NCBI GenBank assembly: GCA_902619485.1
Contig: CACNEF010000001.1
Location: 558,001 to 622,000, forward strand
Source of the DNA: an uncultured SAR116 cluster alpha proteobacterium
GTDB lineage: Bacteria > Pseudomonadota > Alphaproteobacteria > Puniceispirillales > Marisalimonadaceae
Direction: 5' to 3'
DNA: 64,000 bases
Positions 28,123 through 39,959 of this stretch are shown piece after piece. The number at the start of each line of letters is the position of its first letter. Position 1 is the stretch's first letter. The notes beneath the pieces were generated by a model, which was given only the letters and a program-made list of their open reading frames with translations, was not told the DNA's origin and ran no database searches. The position numbers and the translations under genes were made by a program.

Positions 28123-28680
28123 TTGTCTAATACATCAGCGTTTAAGGGTAAAAAAATTGCTGTGATGGTAGCAAGTGGTTTTAATGAAGAACAGTTTTTA
28201 ATTATACAGAAAACAATTTTAGCTGCTGAAGGTTCTTACACTATAATTTCTCGTGATATTGGTACGACTAATGGTTGGGCGTCAGAGAAATGGGGATTAT
28301 CTTATCCTGTTGATCAACCAGTTTCTGAGACATTGGCTATAGATTTTGATGCTTTAATTGTACCAGGTGGAGCAAATCAAATTGAAACTTTGAGTAATGA
28401 TCTTCATGTAAGAAGAATTTTGAGGGCTTTTTTAAGAGAAAATGAACCAGTTGCTTTGGCGGGTGTTTCCTCAATTTTACTTACAACAATAGATGCGGCT
28501 AAAGGTAGAAAAGTTGCTGCATCAGATGCGGATAGTGCTCTTTTAATTGCTGCTGGTGCAGAAATCATTGATAAACCAACGGTAAGAGATAACAATTTGA
28601 TAAGTGCAACCAGTGGTGAATCAGGTATTTCTGATCTTTTAGAAATGCTTGCGCAAGCTATTATAGAAAATAATAAATAA
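28123..28680 (+). CDS. DJ-1/PfpI-like protein lacking the nucleophile cysteine
   Basis: A 185-residue protein of the DJ-1/PfpI flavodoxin-like fold: KKIAVMVASGFNEEQF at the start, with the conserved Glu, then FDALIVPGGANQIETL near residue 90, and VALAGVSSILL near 119. In active family members the elbow reads A-I/V-C-H-G; here the Cys position holds Ala, so the hydrolase or glyoxalase chemistry is unlikely to be intact. Several DJ-1-like domains, for example at catalase C-termini, also lack it. The start is TTG, with AGGAG (28112-28116) six bases before. It is followed by DUF1289 and aspS. Confidence 0.75.
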   Translation: MSNTSAFKGKKIAVMVASGFNEEQFLIIQKTILAAEGSYTIISRDIGTTNGWASEKWGLSYPVDQPVSETLAIDFDALIVPGGANQIETLSNDLHVRRILRAFLRENEPVALAGVSSILLTTIDAAKGRKVAASDADSALLIAAGAEIIDKPTVRDNNLISATSGESGISDLLEMLAQAIIENNK

Positions 28681-28693
28681 AAGAGGATATGAA

Positions 28694-28885
28694 ATGGGTC
28701 AAATGAATAAAATTAGTCCATGTGTAGGAGTTTGCTCAATTGATCCTAAAAGTAATTTATGTTTAGGATGTCTTCGTTCGTCAGAAGAAATCGCTATTTG
28801 GCCACTGATAGATAATCAAAAAGCTTTAGAGATTATGAAAGAGATCAAAAAAAGATCTTATAAGAAATTTAATTCTAATTTATAG
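28694..28885 (+). CDS. DUF1289 small cysteine-rich protein
   Basis: A 63-residue protein with the family pattern [29 protein letters not shown], read as segments with four cysteines (SPCVGVC and CLGC). This spacing suggests Fe-S or zinc binding. The function is unknown. Of two nearby ATGs, the one at 28694 has GAGGA six bases upstream. It lies 13 bases after the DJ-1-like gene and 10 bases before aspS, in a likely operon. Confidence 0.88.
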   Translation: MGQMNKISPCVGVCSIDPKSNLCLGCLRSSEEIAIWPLIDNQKALEIMKEIKKRSYKKFNSNL

Positions 28886-28895
28886 GAATTTTCAA

Positions 28896-30665
28896 ATGCA
28901 CAAATATAGAACTCATAAATGTAATGAATTAAGAATTGAAAATATTAACGACCAGGTAAAGTTATCAGGCTGGGTACATAGAAAAAGAGATCATGGACAA
29001 TTAATATTTGTAGACCTAAGAGATCATTATGGATTAACACAAGTTGTTGTTGATTCGTCAAATAAGAATTTTTCTATTTTTGAAAGCCTGCCTTTAGAAA
29101 GTGTAATAACTGTATCAGGAATAGTTGTGGAAAGATCTGATGAAACTATTAATGATAATTTACCAACAGGTAAAATAGAAATAAATTTGTCTGAATTAGA
29201 AATTATTTCCCAATCAAAATCATTACCTTTGCAAGTTAATTCGGATGAAGATTATGGCGAAGAAACTAGATTAAAATTTAGATATTTAGACTTAAGAAGA
29301 AATAGGCCTCATGAAAATATTGTTTTAAGATCTAATGTTATTCAAACTATTAGAAATAAAATGTTAGAGTTAGGATTTTTAGAATTTCAAACACCAATTT
29401 TAACCGCTTCTAGTCCAGAAGGTGCAAGAGATTTTTTAGTTCCCTCTAGACTTAATAAAGGGAAGTTTTATGCTTTGCCTCAAGCTCCTCAGCAATTTAA
29501 ACAACTCATAATGGTGTCTGGTTTTGATAAATATTTTCAAATAGCGCCATGTTTTAGGGATGAAGATAGTAGAGCTGACAGATCGCCTGGAGAATTTTAT
29601 CAGCTTGATTTAGAAATGTCATATGTTGAACAAGAAGACGTTTTTCAAGCTGTAGAACCCGTGATTAAAGAAGTTTTTAAAAAATATTCAGACAAAAGCA
29701 TTAATGAGATTTTCCCAAGAATTACTTATAAAGACTCAATGTTAAAATATGGAAATGACAAACCTGATTTGAGATTTGCTCTTGAGATAAAAGATGTAAC
29801 AGACATTTTTAGAAATTCTGGTTTTACTATTTTTGCAAAATCAATTGAAAATGGATCTGTAGTAAGAGCTGTTCCTGGTCCGAATTGTGGTTCACGTTCG
29901 GTTGCTGATAGAATGAATAGTTGGGCCCAAGGAGAGGGTGCGCCTGGAATGGGATATATTATTTTTAGTGAAAACTCTGCTAAAGGACCAATTGCAAATG
30001 CATTGGGAATTGAAAAATCTCTTGAAATGAAGACCTTATTTAACCTAAATGATGGAGATGCTCTGTTCTTTTCTTGTGCATCAAATAGTGAAGCAGCTAA
30101 TTTAGCAGGAAAAGCCAGAGTTAAAATTGCAACAGATAGAGAACTAATTGAGAAAAACATATTTAAATTTTGTTGGATAGTAGATTACCCTATGTTCGAA
30201 AAAGATGAAAATACTGGCAAAATAGAATTTTCTCATAATCCTTTTTCCATGCCACAAGGAGGTATGGAAGCATTGTTGAATGAAAATCCACTAGATATTC
30301 TTGCATATCAATATGACTTAGTTTGTAATGGAATTGAGCTTTCATCTGGTGCTATTAGAAATCATGTCCCTGAAATAATGTATAAGGCTTTCGAAATTGC
30401 AGGTCACAAGCCCGAGGTTGTTGACAATAAATTTCCAGCCATGATTAATGCTTTTAAATTTGGTGCACCTCCTCATGGAGGTATTGCTCCAGGTATTGAT
30501 CGTATTGTAATGTTATTAGCTGATGAACCAAATATAAGAGAAGTAATTTTATTTCCAATGACTGGTAAAGCAGAAGATTTGATGATGAACGCACCAAACG
30601 AAATAAACGAACTTCAATTAAAAGAATTAGGTATTAAATTAGACAAAAAAACCAAACTTAATTAA
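28896..30665 (+). CDS. aspS: Aspartyl-tRNA synthetase
   Basis: A class II synthetase charging tRNA-Asp, of bacterial type with the inserted GAD domain, 589 residues. The N-terminal OB fold has [21 protein letters not shown] near residue 24. Class II motif 2 is [19 protein letters not shown] near 222, and motif 3 [12 protein letters not shown] near 530. Whether it also charges tRNA-Asn (non-discriminating, with GatCAB) cannot be told from this window. Its 3' end overlaps ctaA on the other strand by eight bases. Confidence 0.97.
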   Translation: MHKYRTHKCNELRIENINDQVKLSGWVHRKRDHGQLIFVDLRDHYGLTQVVVDSSNKNFSIFESLPLESVITVSGIVVERSDETINDNLPTGKIEINLSELEIISQSKSLPLQVNSDEDYGEETRLKFRYLDLRRNRPHENIVLRSNVIQTIRNKMLELGFLEFQTPILTASSPEGARDFLVPSRLNKGKFYALPQAPQQFKQLIMVSGFDKYFQIAPCFRDEDSRADRSPGEFYQLDLEMSYVEQEDVFQAVEPVIKEVFKKYSDKSINEIFPRITYKDSMLKYGNDKPDLRFALEIKDVTDIFRNSGFTIFAKSIENGSVVRAVPGPNCGSRSVADRMNSWAQGEGAPGMGYIIFSENSAKGPIANALGIEKSLEMKTLFNLNDGDALFFSCASNSEAANLAGKARVKIATDRELIEKNIFKFCWIVDYPMFEKDENTGKIEFSHNPFSMPQGGMEALLNENPLDILAYQYDLVCNGIELSSGAIRNHVPEIMYKAFEIAGHKPEVVDNKFPAMINAFKFGAPPHGGIAPGIDRIVMLLADEPNIREVILFPMTGKAEDLMMNAPNEINELQLKELGIKLDKKTKLN

Positions 30666-31668
30666 TTTTAACTATATTCAATCTATGCATTATAATTGTA
30701 AGAAATATGAATAAAATAACTGCTCCAGTTTGATGAAGAGCTCCTAAATAAATTGGAACCATATTAACTAAGGTAAATATACCTAAGAGAAATTGGAAAC
30801 ATACTATTGCACTCATGAATAGGGAGTATTTCTTAACAAGTCCATCACTACTTTGTGTGTGGTTTTTGTAGCAATATATCAGCACACCAATTGTAGTGAA
30901 TAAAGCTATATGTCTGTGATGAAACTGAGCTGAGGCAGGATTTTCAAATGGATCTAAAAATCCATTTTCACCATAATTTTCTGGGATAAAACTATATCCC
31001 ATTAAAGGGTATTCGTTATACATTAAGCCAGCGTCCATTCCAGCAACAAATGCACCAGCGATAATTGTTGTAAATAATAAACAAAAAATTATTAAACTGA
31101 AGTCTAATTTAACTTTAGAGTGACCATTTTTAAATTCTAATAAAGTCCAAATTAAAAGGAATAATATTAACAATGCATTAGATAAATGGACAGCCAAACG
31201 ATATTGTGAAACTGTAGGATCATTAACAAGTCCAGACTTTACCATCCACCAGCCTATAATTGCCTGTAAACTTCCTAAAAACAAAATAATTAATAATTTT
31301 AATAAAATTGAATTTGGGATTTTATTAAACAAATAAAAAATAATTAATGGAATAATAAAAACGATTCCAATTAACCTTCCCCATAATCTGTGAAAGTATT
31401 CCCAAAAAAATATCTTTTTAAATTCTATAATGCTCATTCCTTGATTTTTTAAAATATATTCTGGCGAAGTCATATAAAGTGAGAAAACTCTTTTCCACTC
31501 TTCATCAGTAATAGGTGGTAAAAATCCCCAAATTGGTCTCCATTCAACCATTGATAAACCAGAATCTGTCAACCTAGTAATACCGCCAATTAGTATCATT
31601 AGAACTACCATTGCAATAGAAGTGTACAGCCATGTTTTTATATATGTTTGATTTGAAATTGAGTTCAT
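30658..31668 (-). CDS. ctaA: Heme A synthase (COX15/CtaA)
   Basis: CtaA oxidises the C8 methyl of heme O to make heme A for aa3-type cytochrome oxidase. The integral membrane protein has 336 residues and about eight helices. Conserved pieces are [21 protein letters not shown] near residue 27, [12 protein letters not shown] near 89, [11 protein letters not shown] near 157, FHHRHIALF near 250 and [13 protein letters not shown] near 311, which together carry the heme-ligand histidines. This implies an aa3-type terminal oxidase elsewhere in the genome. Confidence 0.95.
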   Translation of the reverse strand: MNSISNQTYIKTWLYTSIAMVVLMILIGGITRLTDSGLSMVEWRPIWGFLPPITDEEWKRVFSLYMTSPEYILKNQGMSIIEFKKIFFWEYFHRLWGRLIGIVFIIPLIIFYLFNKIPNSILLKLLIILFLGSLQAIIGWWMVKSGLVNDPTVSQYRLAVHLSNALLILFLLIWTLLEFKNGHSKVKLDFSLIIFCLLFTTIIAGAFVAGMDAGLMYNEYPLMGYSFIPENYGENGFLDPFENPASAQFHHRHIALFTTIGVLIYCYKNHTQSSDGLVKKYSLFMSAIVCFQFLLGIFTLVNMVPIYLGALHQTGAVILFIFLTIIMHRLNIVKIN

Positions 31669-31745
31669 TTTAAATTAATGCTTTTTATATGTATATGTGA
31701 TGTTTTATCTCAAAAGCAATATTTTAAATATTTTTTTTATTTTAT

Positions 31746-31774
31746 CTTGAAAGTTACATTTAATTACACTATTT
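31746..31774 (+). promoter_or_regulatory. Heat-shock (RpoH) promoter candidate for groES-groEL
   Basis: CTTGAA (31746-31751), a 17-base spacer and CTATTT (31769-31774) closely fit the alphaproteobacterial sigma-32 pattern (CTTGA, 17-18 bases, CYTAT). It lies in the 167-bp gap before groES, 61 bases upstream of its ATG. No CIRCE repeat (TTAGCACTC/GAGTGCTAA) is present, which argues for RpoH rather than HrcA control. Confidence 0.55.
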
Positions 31775-31835
31775 AAGCTCCATCAATAATGTATTTATTG
31801 TTTAAATTTAACATTTTTTAAAAGGGAGAAAAGGC

Positions 31836-32123
31836 ATGAAGTTTAGGCCACTTCACGACAGAGTTGTTGTTGAGCGCCTCGAAGCAGAGGAGAAAACAGC
31901 TAGTGGAATAATTATTCCAGATTCAGCTCAAGAAAAGCCAATGCAAGGTAAGATTATTGCAGCAGGTTCCGGAGCACGTGACGAGACTGGAAAGATTCAA
32001 CCTTTAGATGTAAAAAAAGGTGATGTTGTACTTTTTGGGAAATGGTCCGGTACTGAAGTTAAGCTTGATGGTAAAGATCTTTTGATCATGAAAGAAAGCG
32101 ATATCATGGGAATAATGGGTTAA
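31836..32123 (+). CDS. groES: Co-chaperonin GroES
   Basis: GroES caps the GroEL cylinder during folding. The protein is 95 residues, the standard size. [14 protein letters not shown] starts the fold, with the mobile loop around [18 protein letters not shown] (residues 19-36) and [20 protein letters not shown] later. AAGGGAG precedes the ATG. groEL follows after 51 bases. Confidence 0.98.
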   Translation: MKFRPLHDRVVVERLEAEEKTASGIIIPDSAQEKPMQGKIIAAGSGARDETGKIQPLDVKKGDVVLFGKWSGTEVKLDGKDLLIMKESDIMGIMG

Positions 32124-32162
32124 TTATTTTCTACAAAAAATAATAATTACTTTATAATTTGA

Positions 32163-33851
<1,689 letters not shown>

Positions 33852-33873
33852 TTCTGCTCTACTTTGTTACTCT

Positions 33874-33911
33874 AACACCTCTAGCTTTATTGGTTAGAGG
33901 TGTTTTTTTTT
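33874..33911 (+). terminator. Intrinsic terminator after groEL
   Basis: AACACCTCTA (33874-33883) and TAGAGGTGTT (33895-33904) form a perfect 10-bp stem with an 11-base loop. The T-run extends from 33903 to 33911. It sits 22 bases after the groEL stop and is the only textbook rho-independent terminator I could find in the window. Confidence 0.93.
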
Positions 33912-33986
33912 GTTAATTATTTGATTATTTGTTGCTTACTATTATTAACTCATATAGCAATAAAAAATATTATTTAAAATTGAGTT

Positions 33987-35588
33987 ATGGAAAAATTAGA
34001 GATTAAAAAATTTGCAGAAAAATCCAATGCTTGGCCTTTTGTTGAAGCTAGAAACTTGAGGGATAGACTGGATAAAATTGAGAGTTCTGCTCCTAAAAAT
34101 AACAATACCCCTGTTCTATTTGAAACTGGATATGGACCTTCAGGACTTCCTCATATTGGAACATTTGGTGAAGTTGCGAGGACTAACATTGTACGTAACG
34201 CATTTGAAGTTTTAACTGAGAGAAACACAAAGTTAATATGTTTTTCAGATGATATGGATGGCTTTCGTAAAATTCCAGAAAATGTTCCTAACAAAGATTT
34301 ACTTGAGAAATTTATTGAACATCCTTTAACCAGTGTACCTGATCCTTTTGAAAAATTTAATAGTTTTGGTGATCATAATAACCATAAATTACAAGAATTT
34401 TTAGACCACTTTAATTTTGAATATGAATTTGTTTCAGCTACAGAATGCTATAAAAGTGGTAAATTTGATGAGGCACTTAAAAAAATTTTATTAAATTACG
34501 ATAAAATAAAAAATATAATTTTGCCTACTTTAGGCGAAGATCGTAAAAAAACTTACAGCCCGTTTCTTCCAGTCTGCCCAAAATCTGGTAAAGTTTTGCA
34601 AGTTAATATCACTTCAATCAATACCAAAAACAATACTGTAAGTTATATTGACCAAGATACTAAAGAATTAGTTACTGTTTCTATTCTTGGTGGATCATGC
34701 AAGTTGCAGTGGAAGTGTGATTGGGCAATGAGATGGTTTTCCTTAGGTATAGATTATGAGATGTCAGGAAAAGATTTATCTGAAAGTGTAACATTATCCA
34801 GCAAAATTCTAAGAGTTCTTGGAGGAACACCTCCATCAGGTTTTTCATACGAACTTTTTCTAGACAATAACGGTGAAAAAATTTCTAAATCGAAAGGCAA
34901 CGGATTATCAATTGAGGAGTGGTTGAGATATGGTTCATCTGAATCTTTGAGCTTGTTTATGTATACAAATCCAAAAAGAGCTAAAAGGCTTTTTTTCGAT
35001 GTAATACCAAAAACAACTGATGAATATTTTTCACATTTGAAAAAATATAATGAGCAAGATGCTCGTGAAAAAATTGATAACCCAGTATGGCATTTACACA
35101 AAGGTTCACCAAAATTTAATAATCTTCCAGTTACATATACTTTATTGTTAAATCTAGTGTCTGTATGTTATGCAAGTGATCCAGATATAGTGTGGGGATA
35201 TGTTAAAACCTACTCACCCAATTCAAAAAGAACTAAAGAATTAGATGATTTAATTGATTTGGCAGTTAATTATTATAAAGAAAAAATTGAACCTCATAAG
35301 AAGTATAGGCTACCAAATGAAAAAGAGAGAAAAGGTATTGCTGAATTAATTAACACTTTATCAACACTAAATAATGAAACAACTTCTGATGATATTCAAG
35401 CTATAGTATTTGCAGTTGGAAAAAAACTTGAATACGAAAATTTACGCGAATGGTTTAAAGGTTTGTACGAGACAGTTTTAGGGCAATCTGAAGGACCTAG
35501 AATGGGGAGTTTCATAAAACTTTATGGCATTAAATCAACTATAAAATTATTAGAACACGTTATATTAGGTAAATTAGTTAAAGAATAG
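33987..35588 (+). CDS. lysS: Lysyl-tRNA synthetase, class I
   Basis: Charges tRNA-Lys using the class I (LysK) fold found in archaea, alphaproteobacteria and spirochaetes, rather than the common class II enzyme. The protein has 533 residues. The HIGH-like motif is GPSGLPHIGTFGE near residue 51, the KMSKS-like motif GEKISKSKGNG near 296. The N-terminal WPFVEARNL and the C-terminal helical anticodon domain fit the family. It lies downstream of the groEL terminator and five bases before pyrD. Confidence 0.95.
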   Translation: MEKLEIKKFAEKSNAWPFVEARNLRDRLDKIESSAPKNNNTPVLFETGYGPSGLPHIGTFGEVARTNIVRNAFEVLTERNTKLICFSDDMDGFRKIPENVPNKDLLEKFIEHPLTSVPDPFEKFNSFGDHNNHKLQEFLDHFNFEYEFVSATECYKSGKFDEALKKILLNYDKIKNIILPTLGEDRKKTYSPFLPVCPKSGKVLQVNITSINTKNNTVSYIDQDTKELVTVSILGGSCKLQWKCDWAMRWFSLGIDYEMSGKDLSESVTLSSKILRVLGGTPPSGFSYELFLDNNGEKISKSKGNGLSIEEWLRYGSSESLSLFMYTNPKRAKRLFFDVIPKTTDEYFSHLKKYNEQDAREKIDNPVWHLHKGSPKFNNLPVTYTLLLNLVSVCYASDPDIVWGYVKTYSPNSKRTKELDDLIDLAVNYYKEKIEPHKKYRLPNEKERKGIAELINTLSTLNNETTSDDIQAIVFAVGKKLEYENLREWFKGLYETVLGQSEGPRMGSFIKLYGIKSTIKLLEHVILGKLVKE

Positions 35589-35593
35589 ATAAA

Positions 35594-36709
35594 ATGATAT
35601 GGAAATTTATTACTTTTTTTGTAAGAAAACTTGATCCAGAAATTGCTCACAAATTAACTATAAAATCTTTGAAGCTTGGTTTGCATCCAAGATTAAAACA
35701 AAGTGTAATTCCAATTAACCTTGGTGACTTGATTTGTAAAAATTTACTTGGTATAGCTGCTGGCTTTGATAAAAATGCGGAAGTAATAAACAAAGTTCAT
35801 TTTTTGAATTTTGGCTTCACTGAAGTTGGTACTATTACACCAATGCCTCAACATGGAAATTCAAAACCAAGAATTTTTAGGTTAGAAAAAGATAAAGCTA
35901 TAATAAACCGAAATGGTTTTAACAATTTAGGAATGTTAGAAGCCAAAAAAAAATTAGAGTATTATAGAAAAAGTTTCCCTGTAGGAAGTGATTTTCTTGT
36001 CGGAGTTAATATTGGTCCCAACAAAGATAGTGAAGACAGGTTTAATGATTATAAAGTTCTTGCTGAAAATTTATCAGAGTTTGCAGACTATATTTCTATA
36101 AATGTGTCTTCACCAAACACACCAAATTTAAGAGACTTTCAAAAAAGAGAGAATTTAGAAAAAGTAATAAATTTTGTTAAAGACGGCATTGCTACATCTA
36201 AAACTTTTAATAAAAAATTGCCAATTTTTTTGAAGATTGCTCCAGACATAAATCAGCAGACATTGAATTCTATTATTGAAACAGCCCATTTACAAAAGAT
36301 TTTTGGGTTGATCATTTCTAATACGACTTTAGATAGAGACAACAATCTAAAATCAAAAAAATCTAATGAATTAGGAGGCTTGTCTGGGAAACCACTATTT
36401 AAAAAATCAACTGATATTTTATCACAAGCAAACAAAATAATTAAAAATAATAATTATAAATTATTTTTAATCGCAGCTGGTGGTGTCTCAGATAGTAAAA
36501 CTGCATATGTAAAGATTTTGTGTGGAGCACATTTAGTGCAATTATATACTTCTCTAACATTTGAAGGACCTTTGGTAGCAAATAAAATAATAACTGGCAT
36601 GTTAGAATTAATGAAAAGAGACAGTATAGACAATATTTCTGATATAGTTGGAATTATAAATAATCCTAAAGAGGCCATCAATATTGCAACCAATGGTTTT
36701 AAAAAATAG
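35594..36709 (+). CDS. pyrD: Dihydroorotate dehydrogenase (quinone), class 2
   Basis: Oxidises dihydroorotate to orotate in pyrimidine synthesis, passing electrons to ubiquinone at the membrane. The protein is 371 residues. The N-terminal amphipathic region KLDPEIAHKLTIKSLKLGL is typical of class 2. LGIAAGFDKNAEVIN near residue 52, RNGFNNLGM near 105, SINVSSPNTPNLR with the catalytic Ser near 175, and KIAPDI near 214 follow. ATG 35594 is five bases from the lysS stop, so they probably share a transcript. Confidence 0.96.
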   Translation: MIWKFITFFVRKLDPEIAHKLTIKSLKLGLHPRLKQSVIPINLGDLICKNLLGIAAGFDKNAEVINKVHFLNFGFTEVGTITPMPQHGNSKPRIFRLEKDKAIINRNGFNNLGMLEAKKKLEYYRKSFPVGSDFLVGVNIGPNKDSEDRFNDYKVLAENLSEFADYISINVSSPNTPNLRDFQKRENLEKVINFVKDGIATSKTFNKKLPIFLKIAPDINQQTLNSIIETAHLQKIFGLIISNTTLDRDNNLKSKKSNELGGLSGKPLFKKSTDILSQANKIIKNNNYKLFLIAAGGVSDSKTAYVKILCGAHLVQLYTSLTFEGPLVANKIITGMLELMKRDSIDNISDIVGIINNPKEAINIATNGFKK

Positions 36710-36737
36710 AAAAAATAAGTTTTTTTTGCCAATTAAC

Positions 36738-36766
36738 TTGACCTTTTATGCCCCCTATCATATAAA
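36738..36766 (+). promoter_or_regulatory. Strong promoter candidate for rpmB
   Basis: TTGACC (36738-36743), a 17-base spacer and TATAAA (36761-36766) match a sigma-70 promoter well. It sits in the short pyrD-rpmB gap, ending 26 bases before the L28 start codon, as expected for a highly expressed ribosomal protein gene with its own short leader. Confidence 0.6.
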
Positions 36767-36792
36767 TCGCTAAGTTAATTTTGAGGTTTGTG

Positions 36793-37092
36793 ATGTCAAG
36801 AGTATGTGAAATTTCGGGTAAAAATGTTATGAGTGGCAACAATGTTAGTCATGCAAAAAATAAAACTAAAAGAAAATTTTTACCTAATCTTCAAAACGTT
36901 AAGTTCTTTAGTAAGACCTTAAACAAATTCATTAGAATGAAAGTGTCTGTGAGAGCCTTAAAATCGGTTGAAAAAAATGGTGGTTTAGATTTTTACTTAT
37001 CTAAAACTAGTAATAGAGTTTTAGCACCTCAAGCTATTGCAATTAAAAAATCTATTCAAAAAAATTTAAAAAAAGAAGTTAGTCCTTCTTAA
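36793..37092 (+). CDS. rpmB: Ribosomal protein L28
   Basis: Large-subunit ribosomal protein bL28, 99 residues. The sequence reads MSRVCEISGKNVMSGN then NVSHAKNKTKRKFLPNLQ, the invariant part of the family. Translation starts at ATG 36793, which has GAGG (36783-36786) six bases before it. An in-frame TTG at 36781 would add four residues not present in the family. The stop directly abuts the end of the convergent cobT. Confidence 0.96.
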   Translation: MSRVCEISGKNVMSGNNVSHAKNKTKRKFLPNLQNVKFFSKTLNKFIRMKVSVRALKSVEKNGGLDFYLSKTSNRVLAPQAIAIKKSIQKNLKKEVSPS

Positions 37093-38916
37093 TCATTCTT
37101 CATTGAATAAATCAGCTAGCTGTTCAGTTACAGCTCCACCCAATTGCTCTGCATCAGTGAGAGTTACCGCTTTATTATAATAACGGGTAACGTCGTGACC
37201 AATGCCAATGGCAACTAATTCTACAGGTGATCTGTTTTCTATAAATGAGATTACCTGTTTAAGATGAAGTTCTAAGTAGTTACCACTATTAGAGGAAAGT
37301 GTAGTATCATCAACGGGTGCACCATCACTTATAACCATGAGAATTTTTCTATCTTCTACCCTACCTAATAAACGCTCGTGTGCCCAGATTAATGCCTCAC
37401 CATCTATGTTCTCCTTTAAAATTCCTTCCCTTAGCATTAATCCAAGAGAATTTTTTGCTCTTCTCCATGGAGCGTCAGCTGGTTTATAAATTATATGCCT
37501 TAAGTCATTTAATCTTCCAGGGTAAGTTGGTTTACCATCATTTATCCATTGTTCCCTTGATTGGCCACCCTTCCAGGCTTTTGTGGTGAAACCCAAGATT
37601 TCAACTTTGACTCCACATCTTTCAAGTGTTCTAGCCATAATGTCAGCGCAAATTGCAGCAATGGTTATAGGTCTTCCCCTCATTGACCCAGAATTATCTA
37701 TTAGCAAAGTCACTATCGTATCTCTAAATTTCATATCTTTTTCCTGCTTATAAGAAAGTGGAAATAGTGGTTGAGTTATTACTCTAGCTAACTTTGATGC
37801 ATCTAACATCCCTTCTTCAAGATCAAAGTTCCAGGATCTATTCTGTTTTGCTTGTAATTTTCTTTGAAGTTTATTAGCCAATCTAGCTATAGCACCTTGA
37901 AGATTTTCAAGCTGTTTATCTAGTGTACCTCTTAGTCGGCTAAGTTCTTCTTCTTCACATAACTCTGTGGCATTGACGATTTCGTCGTATTTGGTAGAAA
38001 AGACTTGATAATTATAATTAATATTATTTTTACCTAGGTTGTCCCCTGAAAAAGGATTAGGAACGATTTCACCTTCACTCTCTCCATCTTCATTATCAGC
38101 ATCAGCATCTTGAGTTTCACCTTGTATTTCTTGTTCATTGTCTTGAGTATCGCTACTACTATCTAATCCAGCATCTTCATCTTTATCACTTTCACTTTCT
38201 GCAGATGAATCGTTTTCTTCATTCTCATCAGGATTGTTATCTTCAGTATCCTCGTTTTCACCATCATTATTAGGATCTCTCTCTCCGATGTCCGCATGTA
38301 ATGCTGATAATAATTCTTTTGTATATTTTGCAAAAACTTCTTGATTAGTAGTACTTTCTGCAAGTTGGTTTAGAAGATTGCCAATTTTGCTATTAATCCA
38401 AGGTCGCCACTTTTCCAAAGAAACAGACGTGTTTGGAGGGGAGTTAGAGCCAGTAATTTTTTCTCTTATTACTAGGTGCAAAGCATTTACTAACGCTTCC
38501 TTATCTTCTCCACCCGGAACAGGTAGAATTGTTTCTTTAAATTTTTCATCAATTAAATTTTGTAAATTTTTTTTAATACCATGAAGATTCTTGGATCCTA
38601 CAGCCTCAATTCTAGATTCTTCTGCTAACTGAAAAATTTGGGATGATAAATCTGAAGTTGGTATATATTTATTATGTAAAATAGGATCATGATACTTAAT
38701 CTTAAGAGCAATTTTATCAGCCTCACCTCTTAATTTAAATAATTCAGTATCATCCAATTCTTTTGATATTATTGGCAATCTAACCTCTTTAGATGACAAA
38801 TAACCTGTTGATCCAGAAAATTTTATTTCTCTTTCTTCAATCATATTTCCAGAAATTGCTTTTAAAGTTGAGGCAGTAGCATTTTGGAATTGAGTGTTTT
38901 CTGAATTCTTGCTCAT
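37093..38916 (-). CDS. cobT: Cobaltochelatase subunit CobT
   Basis: CobT with CobS is the AAA+ motor that acts with CobN to insert cobalt into hydrogenobyrinate diamide (aerobic B12 pathway). The protein has 607 residues. An N-terminal helical domain of about 210 residues is followed by a very acidic, low-complexity stretch (about residues 215-290, rich in Asp, Glu, Asn and Ser). The C-terminal von Willebrand A domain has a MIDAS motif [13 protein letters not shown] near residue 400. cobS follows upstream with a seven-base gap. No cobN or other B12-ring genes are in the window. Confidence 0.94.
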   Translation of the reverse strand: MSKNSENTQFQNATASTLKAISGNMIEEREIKFSGSTGYLSSKEVRLPIISKELDDTELFKLRGEADKIALKIKYHDPILHNKYIPTSDLSSQIFQLAEESRIEAVGSKNLHGIKKNLQNLIDEKFKETILPVPGGEDKEALVNALHLVIREKITGSNSPPNTSVSLEKWRPWINSKIGNLLNQLAESTTNQEVFAKYTKELLSALHADIGERDPNNDGENEDTEDNNPDENEENDSSAESESDKDEDAGLDSSSDTQDNEQEIQGETQDADADNEDGESEGEIVPNPFSGDNLGKNNINYNYQVFSTKYDEIVNATELCEEEELSRLRGTLDKQLENLQGAIARLANKLQRKLQAKQNRSWNFDLEEGMLDASKLARVITQPLFPLSYKQEKDMKFRDTIVTLLIDNSGSMRGRPITIAAICADIMARTLERCGVKVEILGFTTKAWKGGQSREQWINDGKPTYPGRLNDLRHIIYKPADAPWRRAKNSLGLMLREGILKENIDGEALIWAHERLLGRVEDRKILMVISDGAPVDDTTLSSNSGNYLELHLKQVISFIENRSPVELVAIGIGHDVTRYYNKAVTLTDAEQLGGAVTEQLADLFNEE

Positions 38917-38923
38917 TTTAATT

Positions 38924-39934
38924 TTAAGCGTCTATACTTTTTTCAACTTTAACTAATTCTCTTCCAAAACATCTTTGATAATATTCTGACAAAATTGGTC
39001 TCTCCATTTCATCGCATTTATTAAAAAAAGTTAGCTTGAAAGCTAAATCAATATCTTCAATTATATTTGTGTTTTCTGCCCATGTTATAACTGTCCTAGG
39101 AGACATTACAGTAGAAAGATCACCAGACATAAATCCATTTCTTGTTAAATTAGCTATTGAAACCATGGATTTTATAGTCTCTTTTCCATCCTTAGTATTA
39201 AAATTAGGAACTTTAGATAAAACAATTTCCTCTTCTTCTTTAGTTGGTAAATAATTTAAAGTTGAAACTATAGACCATCTATCCATTTGGCCTTGATTTA
39301 TCTGTTGTGTTCCATGATACAGCCCTGTGGTGTCTCCTAGTCCAACTGTGTTTGCTGTAGCAAACAATCTAAAATTTTGATGGGGATTTATAACTCGATT
39401 ATTATCAAGTAGAGTCAGTTTTCCTGAAACCTCCAAGACCCTTTGAATAACAAACATTACGTCAGCTCTTCCAGCATCATATTCATCAAATACAATTGCA
39501 ACAGGGTTTTGCAGTGCCCAAGGAAGAACACCTTCTCTAAATTCAGTTACTTGCTTTCCATTTTCTAAAACAATTGCATCTTTGCCCACCAGATCTAAAC
39601 GGCTTATATGACTATCTAAATTAACTCTTACACATGGCCAATTTAATCTTGCAGCAACTTGTTCGATATGAGTTGACTTACCAGTACCATGATAACCCTG
39701 GATCATAACTCTTCTATTATAACAAAATCCAGCAAGTATTGCTTTTGTAGTAGTTTCATCAAACAAGTAGGATTCGTCAATTTCAGGTACAAATTTAGTT
39801 TTTTCACTAAATCCAACAATTTTCATATTTGTTTTGAAACCGAAGGTTTTCTCTGGATCAATAATTAATGTTTGTGAAGATGGAAAAGTCTCAGAGTTAA
39901 AGTCCATGTTGTTAGTCAGACTAACTTTGTTCAT
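38924..39934 (-). CDS. cobS: Cobaltochelatase subunit CobS (AAA+ ATPase)
   Basis: A MoxR-clade AAA+ ATPase of 336 residues that forms the ATPase ring of cobaltochelatase with CobT. Walker [18 protein letters not shown] lies near residue 79, Walker [16 protein letters not shown] near 144, and the sensor region [16 protein letters not shown] near 189. TGGAGA precedes the ATG. It leads the pair cobS-cobT, 25 bases after the J-domain gene. Confidence 0.95.
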   Translation of the reverse strand: MNKVSLTNNMDFNSETFPSSQTLIIDPEKTFGFKTNMKIVGFSEKTKFVPEIDESYLFDETTTKAILAGFCYNRRVMIQGYHGTGKSTHIEQVAARLNWPCVRVNLDSHISRLDLVGKDAIVLENGKQVTEFREGVLPWALQNPVAIVFDEYDAGRADVMFVIQRVLEVSGKLTLLDNNRVINPHQNFRLFATANTVGLGDTTGLYHGTQQINQGQMDRWSIVSTLNYLPTKEEEEIVLSKVPNFNTKDGKETIKSMVSIANLTRNGFMSGDLSTVMSPRTVITWAENTNIIEDIDLAFKLTFFNKCDEMERPILSEYYQRCFGRELVKVEKSIDA

Positions 39935-39959
39935 ATTGTAATCTCCAAAAATGTTTCTA

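Noticed and set aside
31669..31835. CIRCE element before groES
   Set aside because: No TTAGCACTC/GAGTGCTAA pair is present; the only structured signal is the RpoH-like promoter.
38163..38363. Alternative frame within the acidic part of cobT
   Set aside because: It is a shifted reading of the low-complexity Asp/Glu stretch, with no start signal.
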